A DNA stretch of 64,000 nt from Norana najaformis (taxonomy: Eukaryota > Annelida > Clitellata > Crassiclitellata > Hormogastridae). Below the pieces are notes generated by a model that ran no database searches, was not told the DNA's origin, and saw only the letters and a program-made list of their open reading frames with translations. A program made the translations under genes and the position numbers. Of the stretch, positions 1 through 10,451 are shown one piece after another (positions within the stretch are counted from its first letter, which is position 1; every line of letters starts with the position of its first letter). Location: assembly GCA_964023275.1 (NCBI GenBank), contig OZ029921.1, positions 4,182,955 to 4,246,954 of the forward strand. The letters are read 5' to 3'.

Positions 1-232
1 CCAAAATCATAATCAATTTGAGGAAGCCAGGTCGAATTCCGATAGTCATAGAAGCCAGAAGCCAGGCTATGTTGGGTATGCAAATCTAAGTAATTATGAT
101 GTGGAAAGATGTAAAGGTGAGCAGATCAGGCAAATAAACCTACTTCATGATTGATTAATGGAAACAAGAAGTTTAAGACAAAGTGGGTGTAATTCTGTAA
201 CTTACCGTGAAAGTTTACGCGATGTTTTGCAG
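1..232. other. eEF2 intron with dispersed repeat
   Basis: This is the 3' part of an eEF2 intron and ends with the acceptor at 231-232. Bases 1-100 resemble 47640-47740 in an SLCO intron: both carry the same block about 'aagccag', 'gtcatagaa/gtcagagaa' and 'aggctatgttgggta'. I read this as a dispersed repeat of unknown class. No coding exon is visible here. Confidence 0.5.
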
Positions 233-501
233 TGCTCGATTGAAGAGTCCGGTGAGCACATCATCGCTGGAGCCGGTGAGTTGCATCTTGAGATCTGCTT
301 GAAGGATCTGGAGGAGGACCATGCATGCATTCCCATCAAGGTCTCGGAGCCCGTCGTCTCCTACAGAGAAACGGTCAGCGAGGAGTCGGACAGAACGTGT
401 CTGTCGAAGTCGCCAAACAAGCACAATCGTCTGTACATGAAGGCCAGGCCCATGCCTGATGGACTTTCCGACGATATTGACAAGGTACAAACTAGTTTGT
501 G

Positions 502-532
<31 letters not shown>

Positions 533-3500
533 TGCTTTTATTATGCACGCAAGGTCAGTAAATGAATGAAGGACTTGCTCAAGGTCCCTACACAGTAACC
601 GTCTAAGGGGAGGCTTGAACCTGTACTCTCGACGTTACAAGCCGTGAACTCTAACCTGTTGGCTACTGTACCCCACATAATGCGCGATAAAAAAGTCGTG
701 CAACCACTTTTGACAGTGATAGTAGTATTTTTAAAATTTTTCAATAAGTTAAATTTCTTTTATGTGAAAATTTCTTTAATAGTTGCCTAGATTTGAGTTG
801 TGCATGCTGTTTTAAATAACAACAGTGCTATTCTAATGCCAGTTGGAGGCATGAGGTGAAGGCTGTTTCAAATGATGATCACTGTGTGGCGAATTGCTGA
901 TGATGATAATAATAATAATAATGATAATTTCTGTAGCGCCGTAACATGGCCGTGGCCGAAGAAAAGGGCGATGTACATAAGTTCAGGCGATAATAGAAAA
1001 TAGAAAATGATGTGTGCACAGCTGGATCGATAGATCTGATGCAGTTTAACTATTTAAAAAGAACTTTAGTTATTTAAAAATAACTACTTGCTTTGCCTTT
1101 TAAAATGTTAAAGTTAATCTTAACTGATTTTAAAATGGCTTTCTTTCATATTAAAGGGTGATGTGACACCACGTCAGGAGATCAAGGAGCGTGCCAGGTA
1201 CCTGGCTGAGAAGTATGACTACGATGTAACAGAAGCCCGTAAAATCTGGTGCTTCGGTCCCGAGACCAACGGACCCAACTTGGTTATTGACTGCACAAAG
1301 GGAGTGCAGTACCTGAACGAAATCAAGGACAGCGTTATCGCTGGCTTCCAGTGGGCTTCGAAGGAGGTAATAACCAAAGTTTTTCAAATAGGTGAATTTA
1401 TTATGTAAAGAAATCGCTAATGAGTAGTTCTTTTTTGCGTGCTTAACGTTTCTCAGTGTATAATGCTTATGCTTTTTTTGTAGTTTCTATGTCATTTTTT
1501 TGTGAAGTTTGGGTAACTGAAAGGAATAAGCAATGCATTGCATGAGAGTTGGTCGCTAATGATGCTTTACTCCAATTGATCCTGCTGAAGTTTACTCAAC
1601 GAGTAGATACTGTGGTCGTCATATAATTCTGAAGCAAGCCAACCTATAGTAATAGACTAATTTTTCCACCGTTACTTCAAAGTAGTAGTCTTGTATTGTT
1701 CGTTCGATGTCTGGTGTGAAACCAGCCGTTGTTGGATTTTTGATTTGAATGTCTGTTGGAATTTATTGATGCTGTATAACTTGTGGTTTATGGTAGTGTT
1801 AAGTACCCCTAGCTGTGAATATGTTATCACTGTTTATGTGATGCCAACTATGGGGTCCAGAATTAAGGGCTTTGCGCACTGGGACTGCCATGTAGAAATG
1901 GCAAATCACTGAAATTGCATGATTCTAATATCTGTTTGTGTGCTCACACAAATCACAGGCAAAGCCACTGCACAAGTCCCCACACCAGAAAACGAGTTAG
2001 ATTCTTGTTAGATATGTTTGCTGCTTGCTAATGATGCTTTAACTCCAATTGATCCTGCTGAATTTACATTATTTGCATAATTTATGTGGTCATTATTTTC
2101 ATTCTGAAGCAAGCTCATAATCTGGCTGTCACCCTCTGAATACTACCAAATGTGTAATTACAGAGGTGTGTGATGCAAGTCTTGTAAAAGGAGTGTCTGT
2201 TGATACCGCGTTACCTAAGATTTGTACTGCACCATTTTGAGACATAAATAAGCTGTTAAATTTCTGTAACCTAATGATAATGATAAACTACTATTTTTTA
2301 TGATATAATAATTATTGACTGATCTGTTATAGGGTGTGCTTTGCGAGGAGAACATGAGAGGCGTGCGATTTGACATCCATGATGTGACGCTGCACGCTGA
2401 TGCCATCCATCGTGGAGGTGGTCAGATCATTCCAACTGCCAGGAGATGCTTCTACGCTTGCGTGTTGACTGCAGCACCGAGGCTTTTGGAGCCAGTCTAC
2501 CTGGTTGAGATTCAGGTAACAATCTAGATTCTATACTAATTCACTTCAGGCAGTTTACACTGACACTGAAATGAAGATATTCACAGTTATTAAAACGCTA
2601 ATCAGAATATTCACAGATTAAAATGCTAATCAGATTATTCACAGATTAAAACGCTAATCAGAATATTCACAGATTAAAACGCTAATCAGAATATTCACAG
2701 ATTAAACCACTAATCAGAATAATCCATAACCTTTGATAGGACTTAGAATCTAAAAAAACAATTCATCAGATTATTCACAGATTAAAACGCTAATCAGAAT
2801 ATTCACAGATTAAACGCTAATCAGAATATTCACAGATTAAACCGCTAATCAGAATAATTCATAACCTTTGATAGGACTAAGAATCTAAAAAAAACAATTC
2901 AACTAAAGTTGTAACATGTATGACATTTTGAATAGCATTGGTTAAAGAATACTTGTAAAGATTTGGAATATACATATGTTGACTGACGTTCATTCTGTTG
3001 GTGCTATGTATAGTCGCCAGAGGGAGCGGTGGGAGGTATATACGGAGTTCTCAACAGAAGAAGAGGACACGTGTTCGATGAGAACCGTGTCATTGGTACA
3101 CCCATGTTCATTGTCAAGGCTTACCTCCCTGTCAACGAGTCCTTCGGTAAGTTTGAGTATAACAAGTCCTTTTGGTAAGTTTGCTAGTCTGGAGTTTTAT
3201 TTATTCAGTTTTGCTGGTGCCAGGAATTGAACCGTTAAGTTGGATTCAAAGGCGTTAGCTCTTGTTAAGATTTCTACTCTTTAAGTGATATAATTGAAGA
3301 AAAGTGAGTTGAATTTGGCAGTTTTTAGTGTATTTGACTTTTTAATGTATTTTAATATTTATATTGGTGCACGTCTTATTCTGAAATGATCTTATTCAAG
3401 TCTGTAAAAAGTTGAATTTCATTAGATGTTACGCAGTATAAAATTCTGACTTTATGAGTGATTTGATGATTTTTTTTAGGATTTACGGCCGATCTGAGAT

Positions 3501-3673
3501 CTAACACTGGTGGCCAGGCATTCCCACAGTGCGTCTTTGATCATTGGCAGATCCTGCCTGGAGATCCATTTGATGCTGCCAGCAAACCAGGCCAGGTTGT
3601 CACCGACACAAGAAAGCGCAAGGGTCTGAAAGAGGGCATCCCGCCTCTGGACAACTTCTTCGACAAATTGTAA
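233..3673 (+). CDS. EEF2: Eukaryotic elongation factor 2, C-terminal exons
   Basis: eEF2 is the GTPase that moves tRNA and mRNA through the cytosolic ribosome after peptide bond formation. Five exons read in one frame: 233-484, 1157-1366, 2333-2515, 3014-3146 and 3480-3673 (TAA). They give 323 residues, against about 858 for the whole family protein, so the G domain and domain II lie to the left of the window. Visible motifs are [20 protein letters not shown] in exon 1, [10 protein letters not shown] in exon 2, and the diphthamide loop DAIHRGGGQ in exon 3, whose modified histidine is codon 2408-2410. The terminal [16 protein letters not shown] is typical. The first four exon junctions are in phase 0 and the last is in phase 1. 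All introns are GT-AG. One oddity is that exon 4 opens with serine (TCG) where the family usually has cysteine before PEQ. No frameshift or stop is seen, so the gene looks functional. Confidence 0.97.
505..680 (-). mobile_element. tRNA-derived SINE, family B
   Basis: Read on the minus strand, the element begins with a tRNA-like head near 680 (GGGGTACAGTAGCC, then a B-box-like GGTTCAAGCC). A conserved body with 'cttgagcaagtccttca' follows, and it ends in an AAT-rich tail at 505-535. Matching copies lie at 6286-6462, 47836-48015, 50348-50590 and 55838-55992. It sits in an eEF2 intron. Confidence 0.7.
2575..2900. repeat. 28-bp minisatellite with higher-order structure
   Basis: Units of about 28 bp, built on 'attcacagattaaaac' and 'gctaatcaga', repeat several times inside an eEF2 intron. 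After roughly six units comes a non-repeat spacer ('cataacctttgataggact...ctaaaaaa'). The whole block of units plus spacer is then repeated. This is a direct sequence observation. Confidence 0.9.
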
Positions 3674-3865
3674 AGCCGCGTGGAGTCCGACACGGACGTA
3701 GCCATTTTGGACGTTTTTCCAAGAGTACAATGCCCAGAAATACACGTAGCAAGACAAAATCTACCCTGAAAAATCCACTTTAGCAAGAACACTCGAAACC
3801 CATAGGAAAAAAATCGCAAGAGAAAAAAGCGGTCCTTAATGGTTGTCGTTGATGAGGTGTTTGAC

Positions 3866-3871
3866 AATAAA
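3866..3871 (+). terminator. eEF2 polyadenylation signal
   Basis: A canonical AATAAA lies 193 bases after the eEF2 stop codon and is followed by a GT-rich stretch (gttgtctgtttctttgtcctgg), as expected for a cleavage and polyadenylation site. Confidence 0.75.
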
Positions 3872-4734
3872 GCTTGCTTAAGGTCCACAGAAGTTGTCTG
3901 TTTCTTTGTCCTGGTTATCTAGATCCTGATGCATTGTTATCGGCGATTTGTCACTAGTTCTTTACTCTGCCAGTATCTCATTTTTTCTGTTTTGCTGCCT
4001 TCTGAGGGAAGGTAGGCATTTACTGGAATAAATGTGTTCTTCGGCATGGTTGTTACTAGTCTTGGCCTTGATCGAGGGCCTTTAAAACTGGAGTTGTGTT
4101 CTGCAATTCTGTTCTGAATTTTTCTGCCTTGGTTGTTGGTAAAACAGAAAAATATCAAGTGATAGAGCGGCAGAAAAAGCTTTCACAGTTTAAAAAGATC
4201 TTGTACACAACCCTGAAGTATGGCATGCATAGTTGGGATAATAGCACTCTAGTATGCTAGCGGATTTGGCTAACTTATCGGGCACAGCAGCTAGTGATGA
4301 ATTAGTAATATGCACGCTGGGTTTAGAATGCAATGTACAGTACATGTAAATGTACAGTACATGTAAATCCCAAAATTTCTCAGCTCTACACAAAAGCTGC
4401 GTCAGGGCGACTAGCGTGCACTGTGACAATCTAGCGATTTCTAAATACATGTAGCCGAAAATTTGTGGAAACCAGTTTATTCCATGGCGTTGAGTCAAAA
4501 TAAAATCGGTAGGCAGGAAGTAAGGTGAGTTTCGGTTCTAGGTCGAAATACAAATTAATGTAAATGCGCATGTTTTTATGCAGCGATTGTATGGCCAGGA
4601 TCTGTTGAGCTCCCTCACCACAGTGTCTAGCAGATGGAAAGACTGAAGGTTATAGTGGATGATGTTTTGGTATACAGCAGGTTTATCAAATCAAGTCCAC
4701 AAGAACCGCGTTGCTGATTAGATGCGGTCCCAGG

Positions 4735-4925
4735 ACCCTCTGCTCCAGCCCCAGACATCACCCACCGTAGCTGCCACGCTGTCTGTCTGCCTGACTCTTG
4801 GATCTTAACCCGGAACCGAACCCTTTTGCCTATCGACTTTGTATTGACTGAGCGCCTGTGAATAAGCTGGTCCCCGCGGCGCGGCTTTCGTTGGGCGCTG
4901 TAGAAATCTCGGAATTACGAAGAAA
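4735..4925 (-). mobile_element. Solo arm of long-TIR DNA element
   Basis: Matches the right arm of the complete element at 34853-35313. Shared stretches include 'ttgactgagcgcctgtgaata' broken by few changes, 'ggctttcgttgggcgctgta' and 'gaaatctcggaattacga'. No second inverted arm was found next to it, so this is a half copy. A more diverged arm lies at 5520-5725. Confidence 0.65.
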
Positions 4926-5519
4926 CGCATATGCGCCACCTCTCGAATGGTATTGAGTCATAATCATTATGGCCTAAGTGAGCGATAATTAGCATATTAT
5001 AGGTTATAGTTCATAGTTTCACTTCGCAAAATGATGACTGTTGACGGGTTATTTAAAGGTTTGCACAAATAAAAAAATTAATTTGTAAGTTTAACCACAG
5101 TTTTGTGGCTTATAGTAAAAGTATGTAGTGATGGTTAAATCCATCGAAAAAAATAATGAAGCCAAGTCTACACCCCCTGTGGTCGTAATTCTACTTGTAA
5201 TCTAAATATATATGCAAATCTGTGAAATTTCTCAGCGCCCCACAAAAGACGCGCCAGGGAGACCAGCTTATCCACCGGTGCTAGATTAAATAAAGTTCGC
5301 GAGAGGAAGCTTTATTGGTCAGATTCATTGCAAATTCAGAATCTGGGGGAGGGGTAAAGTCGGGGAGATAGCATGGTGCTACGTTGGAAATCGTTGGTGA
5401 TGATGGTCATAAAGAGATGTAAGTTCAAAAGCGGATAGGATAACTTTAAAAGTTCGATTTTCAATTTTGAATGAAAAGCTGCTTGAGAGAGGGCAAGTGG
5501 AGAAGTGTATTTTGTTCTG

Positions 5520-5725
5520 TCTTATTGCTCCGATTCCAAACACCATCCACCATTGTCGTCTGACAGTCTGCCTGCCCGAACCCTGGATCTTGACCTGGAA
5601 CCGAATCTGACCCTACCTGGCAATTGATTTTTTTGACTGAGAGCCTGTGAATGAACTGGTTACTGCAGCTTGGCTTTTCTGGGTGCTGTATAAGCTTCAG
5701 GTTCATGATTAGAATTATGGTATCA
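5520..5725 (-). mobile_element. Diverged arm of long-TIR DNA element
   Basis: Carries the family landmarks in the right-arm orientation: 'ttgacctggaaccgaatc', 'tttttgactgagagcctgtga', then 'tgggtgctgtataagcttca'. It is more diverged than the arm at 4735-4925. Confidence 0.55.
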
Positions 5726-6285
5726 TATTTTGGGTGGATGCAGGATTGTAATGGATGCATGCCTCCTAAATGTGATATACTAGTTTTCCTTATTTTTTTA
5801 TGAAATAGCCCATAAGCCCACTATCTCTTTTCTCCCTCTTCAAGAAATCTAGTCCTTAAGTTTTGCCCTGCCTTACCTTTTTCTTATCTTACATTACCTG
5901 TACTTGCCTTAGCTAGTTCTCAACTTTGTGTGAGTTCACGAACAGCTTTATTTTCGTCACTACAGCAGAAAGTAAAAAGGATAAGAAATATAGTTCAATT
6001 AAAGAAAAGCTGCATGACTGCGCAGCAGCACACGTTAGCAATTTTTGAATAATTTTGCAGAGTTTGGTGAAGCCTTTGGTAGACTGTTCGATCATCGACC
6101 CGTCTTGCAGGGTGAAATTAACTTCTGCCAACGTGAATTTGAGGTGTTATTTTAATTATGTCAGTTTAACTTCTTGATGCTAAAATGTCAGTTTAACTTC
6201 TTGTTGGTAACGTGTCGGTTTAACTTCTGCATCTAGGGTTCAGCTCTGATGTGTTCAGTGAATTGGCAATTTTTTTAAAACTTCT

Positions 6286-6462
6286 TTTTGTTGCATTTAT
6301 TATGTGCAAAAGGTCAGTAAATCTGAATCTGAGGCACAAAGCAATTGTGAGTAAAAGACTTGCTCATAGTCCCTACACAATAACTGTATCAGGGAGACTT
6401 GAACCCGTACTGTCCACGTTACAAGCCGAGCGCTCAAACCATTCAGCTACCGTGCCCCACAA
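6286..6462 (-). mobile_element. tRNA-derived SINE, family B
   Basis: On the minus strand it reads from a GTGGGGCACGGTAGCTGAATGG head (A box) through a B box (GGTTCAAGTC) into the shared body with 'gtgcctcagattcagattta'. It is close to the full copy at 50348-50590. Confidence 0.75.
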
Positions 6463-7794
6463 GGTATCTGCTAAGTAACGGCTAAATGAGGTCTAATAAG
6501 TGAAGTTGACAATTGCACTTATTGCTTGTCATTAACGCACCTCGTGTTTTGAAGGTAGAAGAAGAAGCAGTCCCTTAATTTAGCCCGACTTTTTTAGCGA
6601 CTTCATTTTCTTAGTCTTGGTATACGAGGGCTGATGGCCAGTCATCTCCATCATCACCTTATCTTCCCAGTGTGCAGTAGATGTTCGCTACGGGGTGCAG
6701 TTGGAGCAGAAATCCATGGACGCCTCTCATGGGGTTGGCTTAAAGGACTTATTTTTTTGCTTCATTTATGTTTCAGTGTTTGTTTTTTCACTTTTAGTTT
6801 TTGTGTACTTTTACTTAAAGATGGGTTTAAGATGATGAAGGTGTCTGTAAACCATGATATTACTCGATATTACTTGGTAGGACTTTTTTAGGGTCGTTGC
6901 ACATGCCTTTGAGGCTGTTATTAATTGCGCACGTTATAAATGTCTGTTTAATAATTAATAATAATAATTGAAGTTTACTTGGGATTGTTAGGAAAAACGA
7001 GGCAACCGGGAGGAAACTCGACTGCGGAAGAGTTTGGAATATGGAAGAGAGATAAACGGAAAATTCATTCCACAAATCATCGAAAGTCTACAAACAGATC
7101 TTCCAAAATTTGGCTTATCAGGTGCAAAATAAGTTTGCTTATTTTCCATAATTATTGTGAATAAGCTGGTTCCTGCGACTTAGCTTTCATTGGACGCCAT
7201 GGAAATCTTGAGTTTTATGATTTAATAATTTTCCACTATTATAACCGACCACCTTCAGTTGACTGGTCATCTCGTGGGAATAACGAATCGGTGTGAGGAT
7301 TAAATCATGAATTTTAACAAGTACTGTAGTACTCTGACTTCAGAGTGCATGATGCTGTAGTGGGATTGCAGGAAGATTGTGGTTTCAAATCCCAATGCCA
7401 GCAGAAAAATGTTTGAAGATTCTGCTTCACTTGCACCCACTAGAAAACTTGGCTATGAAATACACCAGTGGTCAAATAACCTTTTCCAAGTGAGGGGCTG
7501 TCTGAAGAAGATCCAAAGAAGGTGGAGTCTGCCATGATTTCTCGAGCCAAAAAATTGTGCTTGATTTTCATTTAGAACTACCAAGTAGCACGGTGAATAA
7601 TTAATAAAAAATATTTAATTAATGTTTAAAATATAATTAATACATCTACAGCACACTGGGAAGATCAGGTGATGATGGAGTTAAAATATATTTCAAAAAG
7701 TTCAAAAGGATTGATTACTCTTCAACTAGTGAGAAATCTAGCTATGCTTGCTGCTGAATTCAGTATTGAGCTTGATAACTACATGTAAATGTAA

Positions 7795-7910
7795 AATGTA
7801 AAGTACGCAGTGTTATATAGCAACCATGTGGCCTCAACCCTGCTCATTTTGCAATGAATCTACTGGGTTAGATCCATCACCACCGCTGCCCGTTCTTAGA
7901 GCTTCAAAAG
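7795..7910 (-). mobile_element. SINE family A, tail fragment
   Basis: On the minus strand this reads 'gggcagcggtggtgatggat', then a basic body 'gcaaaatgagcagggttgag' and 'ggttgctatataac'. That is the 3' body of family A, best seen at 35405-35660. The tRNA-like head is missing. A second minus-strand piece lies at 8480-8620. Confidence 0.6.
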
Positions 7911-8479
7911 TTGCTTTTGCTTATAGTCTTATGCTTAATTTTTTAAATATAATATTCAGTTGTTCATAGTTGAAAAAGTCTTTTCACTTAGGTAATATGA
8001 GCCAAAAAATGAAGCAACTTTTCTTTCTGTTGTGCCAGAAATAGAAAAATGTTGTCAATCTGCTAGCTTCACAGAGCTTGTTTGAAATAAATGTGCAGCA
8101 ATTCGAAACGAGGCCTTAGTATCTGAAACTGGATATTTCAAATGGTTTTCAAAATATTTTGTTCATGCTTTATATTCAATTTGAGTTCCAGTGAGGTTTG
8201 GCCTGTACATCTTTGGTTGATAATGAATGGACTAGTTCTAAATTTTCATTTTTCATTTACCTTTTATAGTTTTCTTTCTTCTATGCATGGGTCAGTGAAT
8301 TAATTATAGTTCAAACGTTAATTAAATATTTTTATTAAATATTCACCATGCTACTTGGTACCATGTTGTAGCATAGCTGGATGTGAATTATGCCAATTTA
8401 TTGCATCTTCTTCAGGGCCAAAGACCTGAGTCATGAGAACATGAATGTAAATGTAGGTGTACTTGTTTGTCTTTTGCAA

Positions 8480-8620
8480 CTGTATGTCGTTGACCTTGCT
8501 CATTTTTCAATGAATTGATCGGGTGAGATCCTTCACCACCGCTGCCCATTTGAATAGGTGCCACGCCATTTCAGGTGCTCATGTATGGACCGTGCTAGCC
8601 TGAGGTTTAAATCTTTGAAA
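8480..8620 (-). mobile_element. SINE family A fragment
   Basis: On the minus strand it runs 'ctcaggctagcacggtcc', 'ggcgtggcacctattcaaat', 'gggcagcggtggtgaaggat', 'ctcacccgatcaattcattg'. These are family-A landmarks in the right order. Confidence 0.65.
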
Positions 8621-8921
8621 TAAGCCACGGCTAGGACGTGAACTGGCATCCTCTTGCTCTGAGTTGGTTGATGTACACGTTTTCCAGTTTTGCTAACCAG
8701 GCCAGTAGATCTTTCTGTCAAAACAAAATTGCTGGGTGAGTTGGATCAGGTATCATGACTTGTGACTGATTTTATTTGAAGCAACAGATGATGATGCCTT
8801 GTGCATTATTATAACAGAAGTCAGTAGATAAGATTGTAAGTTGTCATTGCTGCAATTTTCTGCCTTTCTTAGGTTTTATATATCAGGTGCTAAGAGTTTC
8901 TTCTGTTTCTTGTCTTTGCAG

Positions 8922-10451
8922 TTACTGAAGCTGTTAGTCTTTCTCAGCAGATCATGGACAAAGAAAACGTGTCTGCAAAGGTAAGAAGTTTTGCATTTAC
9001 GAACAGCCTTGGTAGTGAACATCCAAGAGGTTGCAGATTTTATGGCGCCGTTCTGTTGGCAGCTGTCTTAAGAGGCATTGTCTTTTGATTGAAGAACAAA
9101 AACATGCAAACGAAAATACTAGGCAAAGTTGAAGATGAAGAGCAGTTCCTTTAAAGGCAGAGACAAGATTGAAGTATGAATGTCTTCATTTTTTCTTGTC
9201 CTTGGCATATGAAAGCGAGTGGCCAGTCCTTTTTGACACCAGTTGATCCTCCGATCGAAAATGTACTAGTTTTATAGCTGATTTTTCTGGGGGCTGCAAG
9301 TGAAGCTGGTCTAAACACATCTTTCTGCCCTAAGTAGGTAAGTAATGCATATGTTAACGTGCTATATGTCCATCGGCTGAGCGAGGACTTGAATGAGAGG
9401 TGCTGGACTGTTGAATCGAGTGGTTGTGGGTTAAAGCCCTAGCAGGATTTAACCCACAAAAGATTCTGGTACAGTCTGCATCATGAATCTAATTTTAAAC
9501 TTTAGGACAGAACCTTATTATATAACAAGAGATTATTACTAATAAAAGATTTATGTTAATCAGAGATTAATAATATTAATAAGTGATTAATATTAATGAG
9601 AATAATATTAATAAGAGTTTCATAATAATGAGATATTAATATTAATGAGATATTAATATTAATGAGATATTAATATTAATGTGAAATTAATATTAAAGAG
9701 ATAGTATTAAGAGATATTAATGAGATATTAATATTAATGAGAGATAATATTACTATTAAGAGAGTAGTGTGAGTGAATTCAAACTTAAATTTGCTCCTGG
9801 TTTAAGTTTGATATATGGTGTGTAAATCTCTTATTTTTGGCTCAGATTTTAGTCAGCTGTTGTGATGGATGTTCTGATTAGAGAGTGAAATTGTTACAGG
9901 ATGAATGGCTGGAACAGAGACGTTTACAGCGGTCCCACAACTGGAGTGGATTTCTCGATACAATGACGTCCAAAGTGTCTGACATCGATCACGAGTTTGC
10001 AAATGAAGTGGCGCTGGTAACGGCACACTACAAGGAGCTGGAAGAGAAGCTTAAGATTACAGATCGCAAGGAAAGAGCGGAGGTTGCTCAGCACAACAAA
10101 ATGGAAATTGAACAGGAAAGAGTAAGCGTCAGTGAAAAGGATATGGCTGAAGTTGTGAAGGACGGGGTGACCACAACACCGGAGGCAAAAGTGGGAGATG
10201 GTCAGGCGGGGGACAGGGTAGAGGTCACGCAGAAGGACAAAGCAGAAGTTGACTGCAGTGAAGAAATTGCAGAGGAAACAAAACAAAGTGTTCAGGAGAA
10301 CAAAGAAGAGGTCAACAACAGCATCAGAATTGCAGAGGAAGCAATGGTGAAAGTTGCTCAAGATGATAAAACCGATACCCTTTCAAACAGTGAAAACTGT
10401 ATGAACGACAAACAAGAAATAAACTTGGACAAAGCTGAAATTGACAAATAA
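8922..10451 (+). CDS. BLOC1S5: BLOC1S5 (muted)-like protein, last two exons
   Basis: Two exons are supported: 8922-8980 and 9900-10451 (TAA). Both have good splice sites (tctttgcag / AAG-gtaagaa; ttgttacag) and a phase-0 junction. The second exon starts with DEWLEQRRLQRSHNWSGF. From the tryptophan, the spacing W-x2-F-x11-D-x13-Y, ending YKELEEKL, fits my recollection of the C-terminal coiled coil of BLOC-1 subunit 5. That protein belongs to the complex that sorts cargo to lysosome-related organelles. The match is by eye and the 5' exons were not found. After the coiled coil, about 130 residues of Glu/Lys/Asp-rich sequence follow, with a recurring (K/R/D)-x-A-E-V motif that known BLOC1S5 proteins lack. 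It could instead be another coiled-coil protein. Confidence 0.5.
9585..9755. repeat. AT-rich 17-bp tandem repeat
   Basis: The unit 'gatattaatattaatga' and close variants repeat about eight times just upstream of the last BLOC1S5-like exon, inside the intron. Confidence 0.85.

Larger units (their letters stand above)
3875..8921. other. Intergenic or intronic, repeat fragments only
   Basis: No coding exon was recognised here. Upstream exons of the BLOC1S5-like gene must lie somewhere to the left of 8922, but I could not identify them. The stretch holds arms of the long-inverted-repeat element (4735-4925, 5520-5725, about 7145-7225), a family-B SINE (6286-6462) and family-A SINE pieces (7795-7910, 8480-8620). 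It also holds pieces of a repeat reading 'gaaatttctcagcgcc' (near 4370 and 5225). Open frames of 60-100 codons fall in these repeats or have no protein character. Confidence 0.55.

Noticed and set aside
233-3673. eEF2 copy as a pseudogene
   Set aside because: All five exons are open, splice sites are consensus, the diphthamide loop is intact and a poly(A) signal follows. The one unusual serine is not enough.
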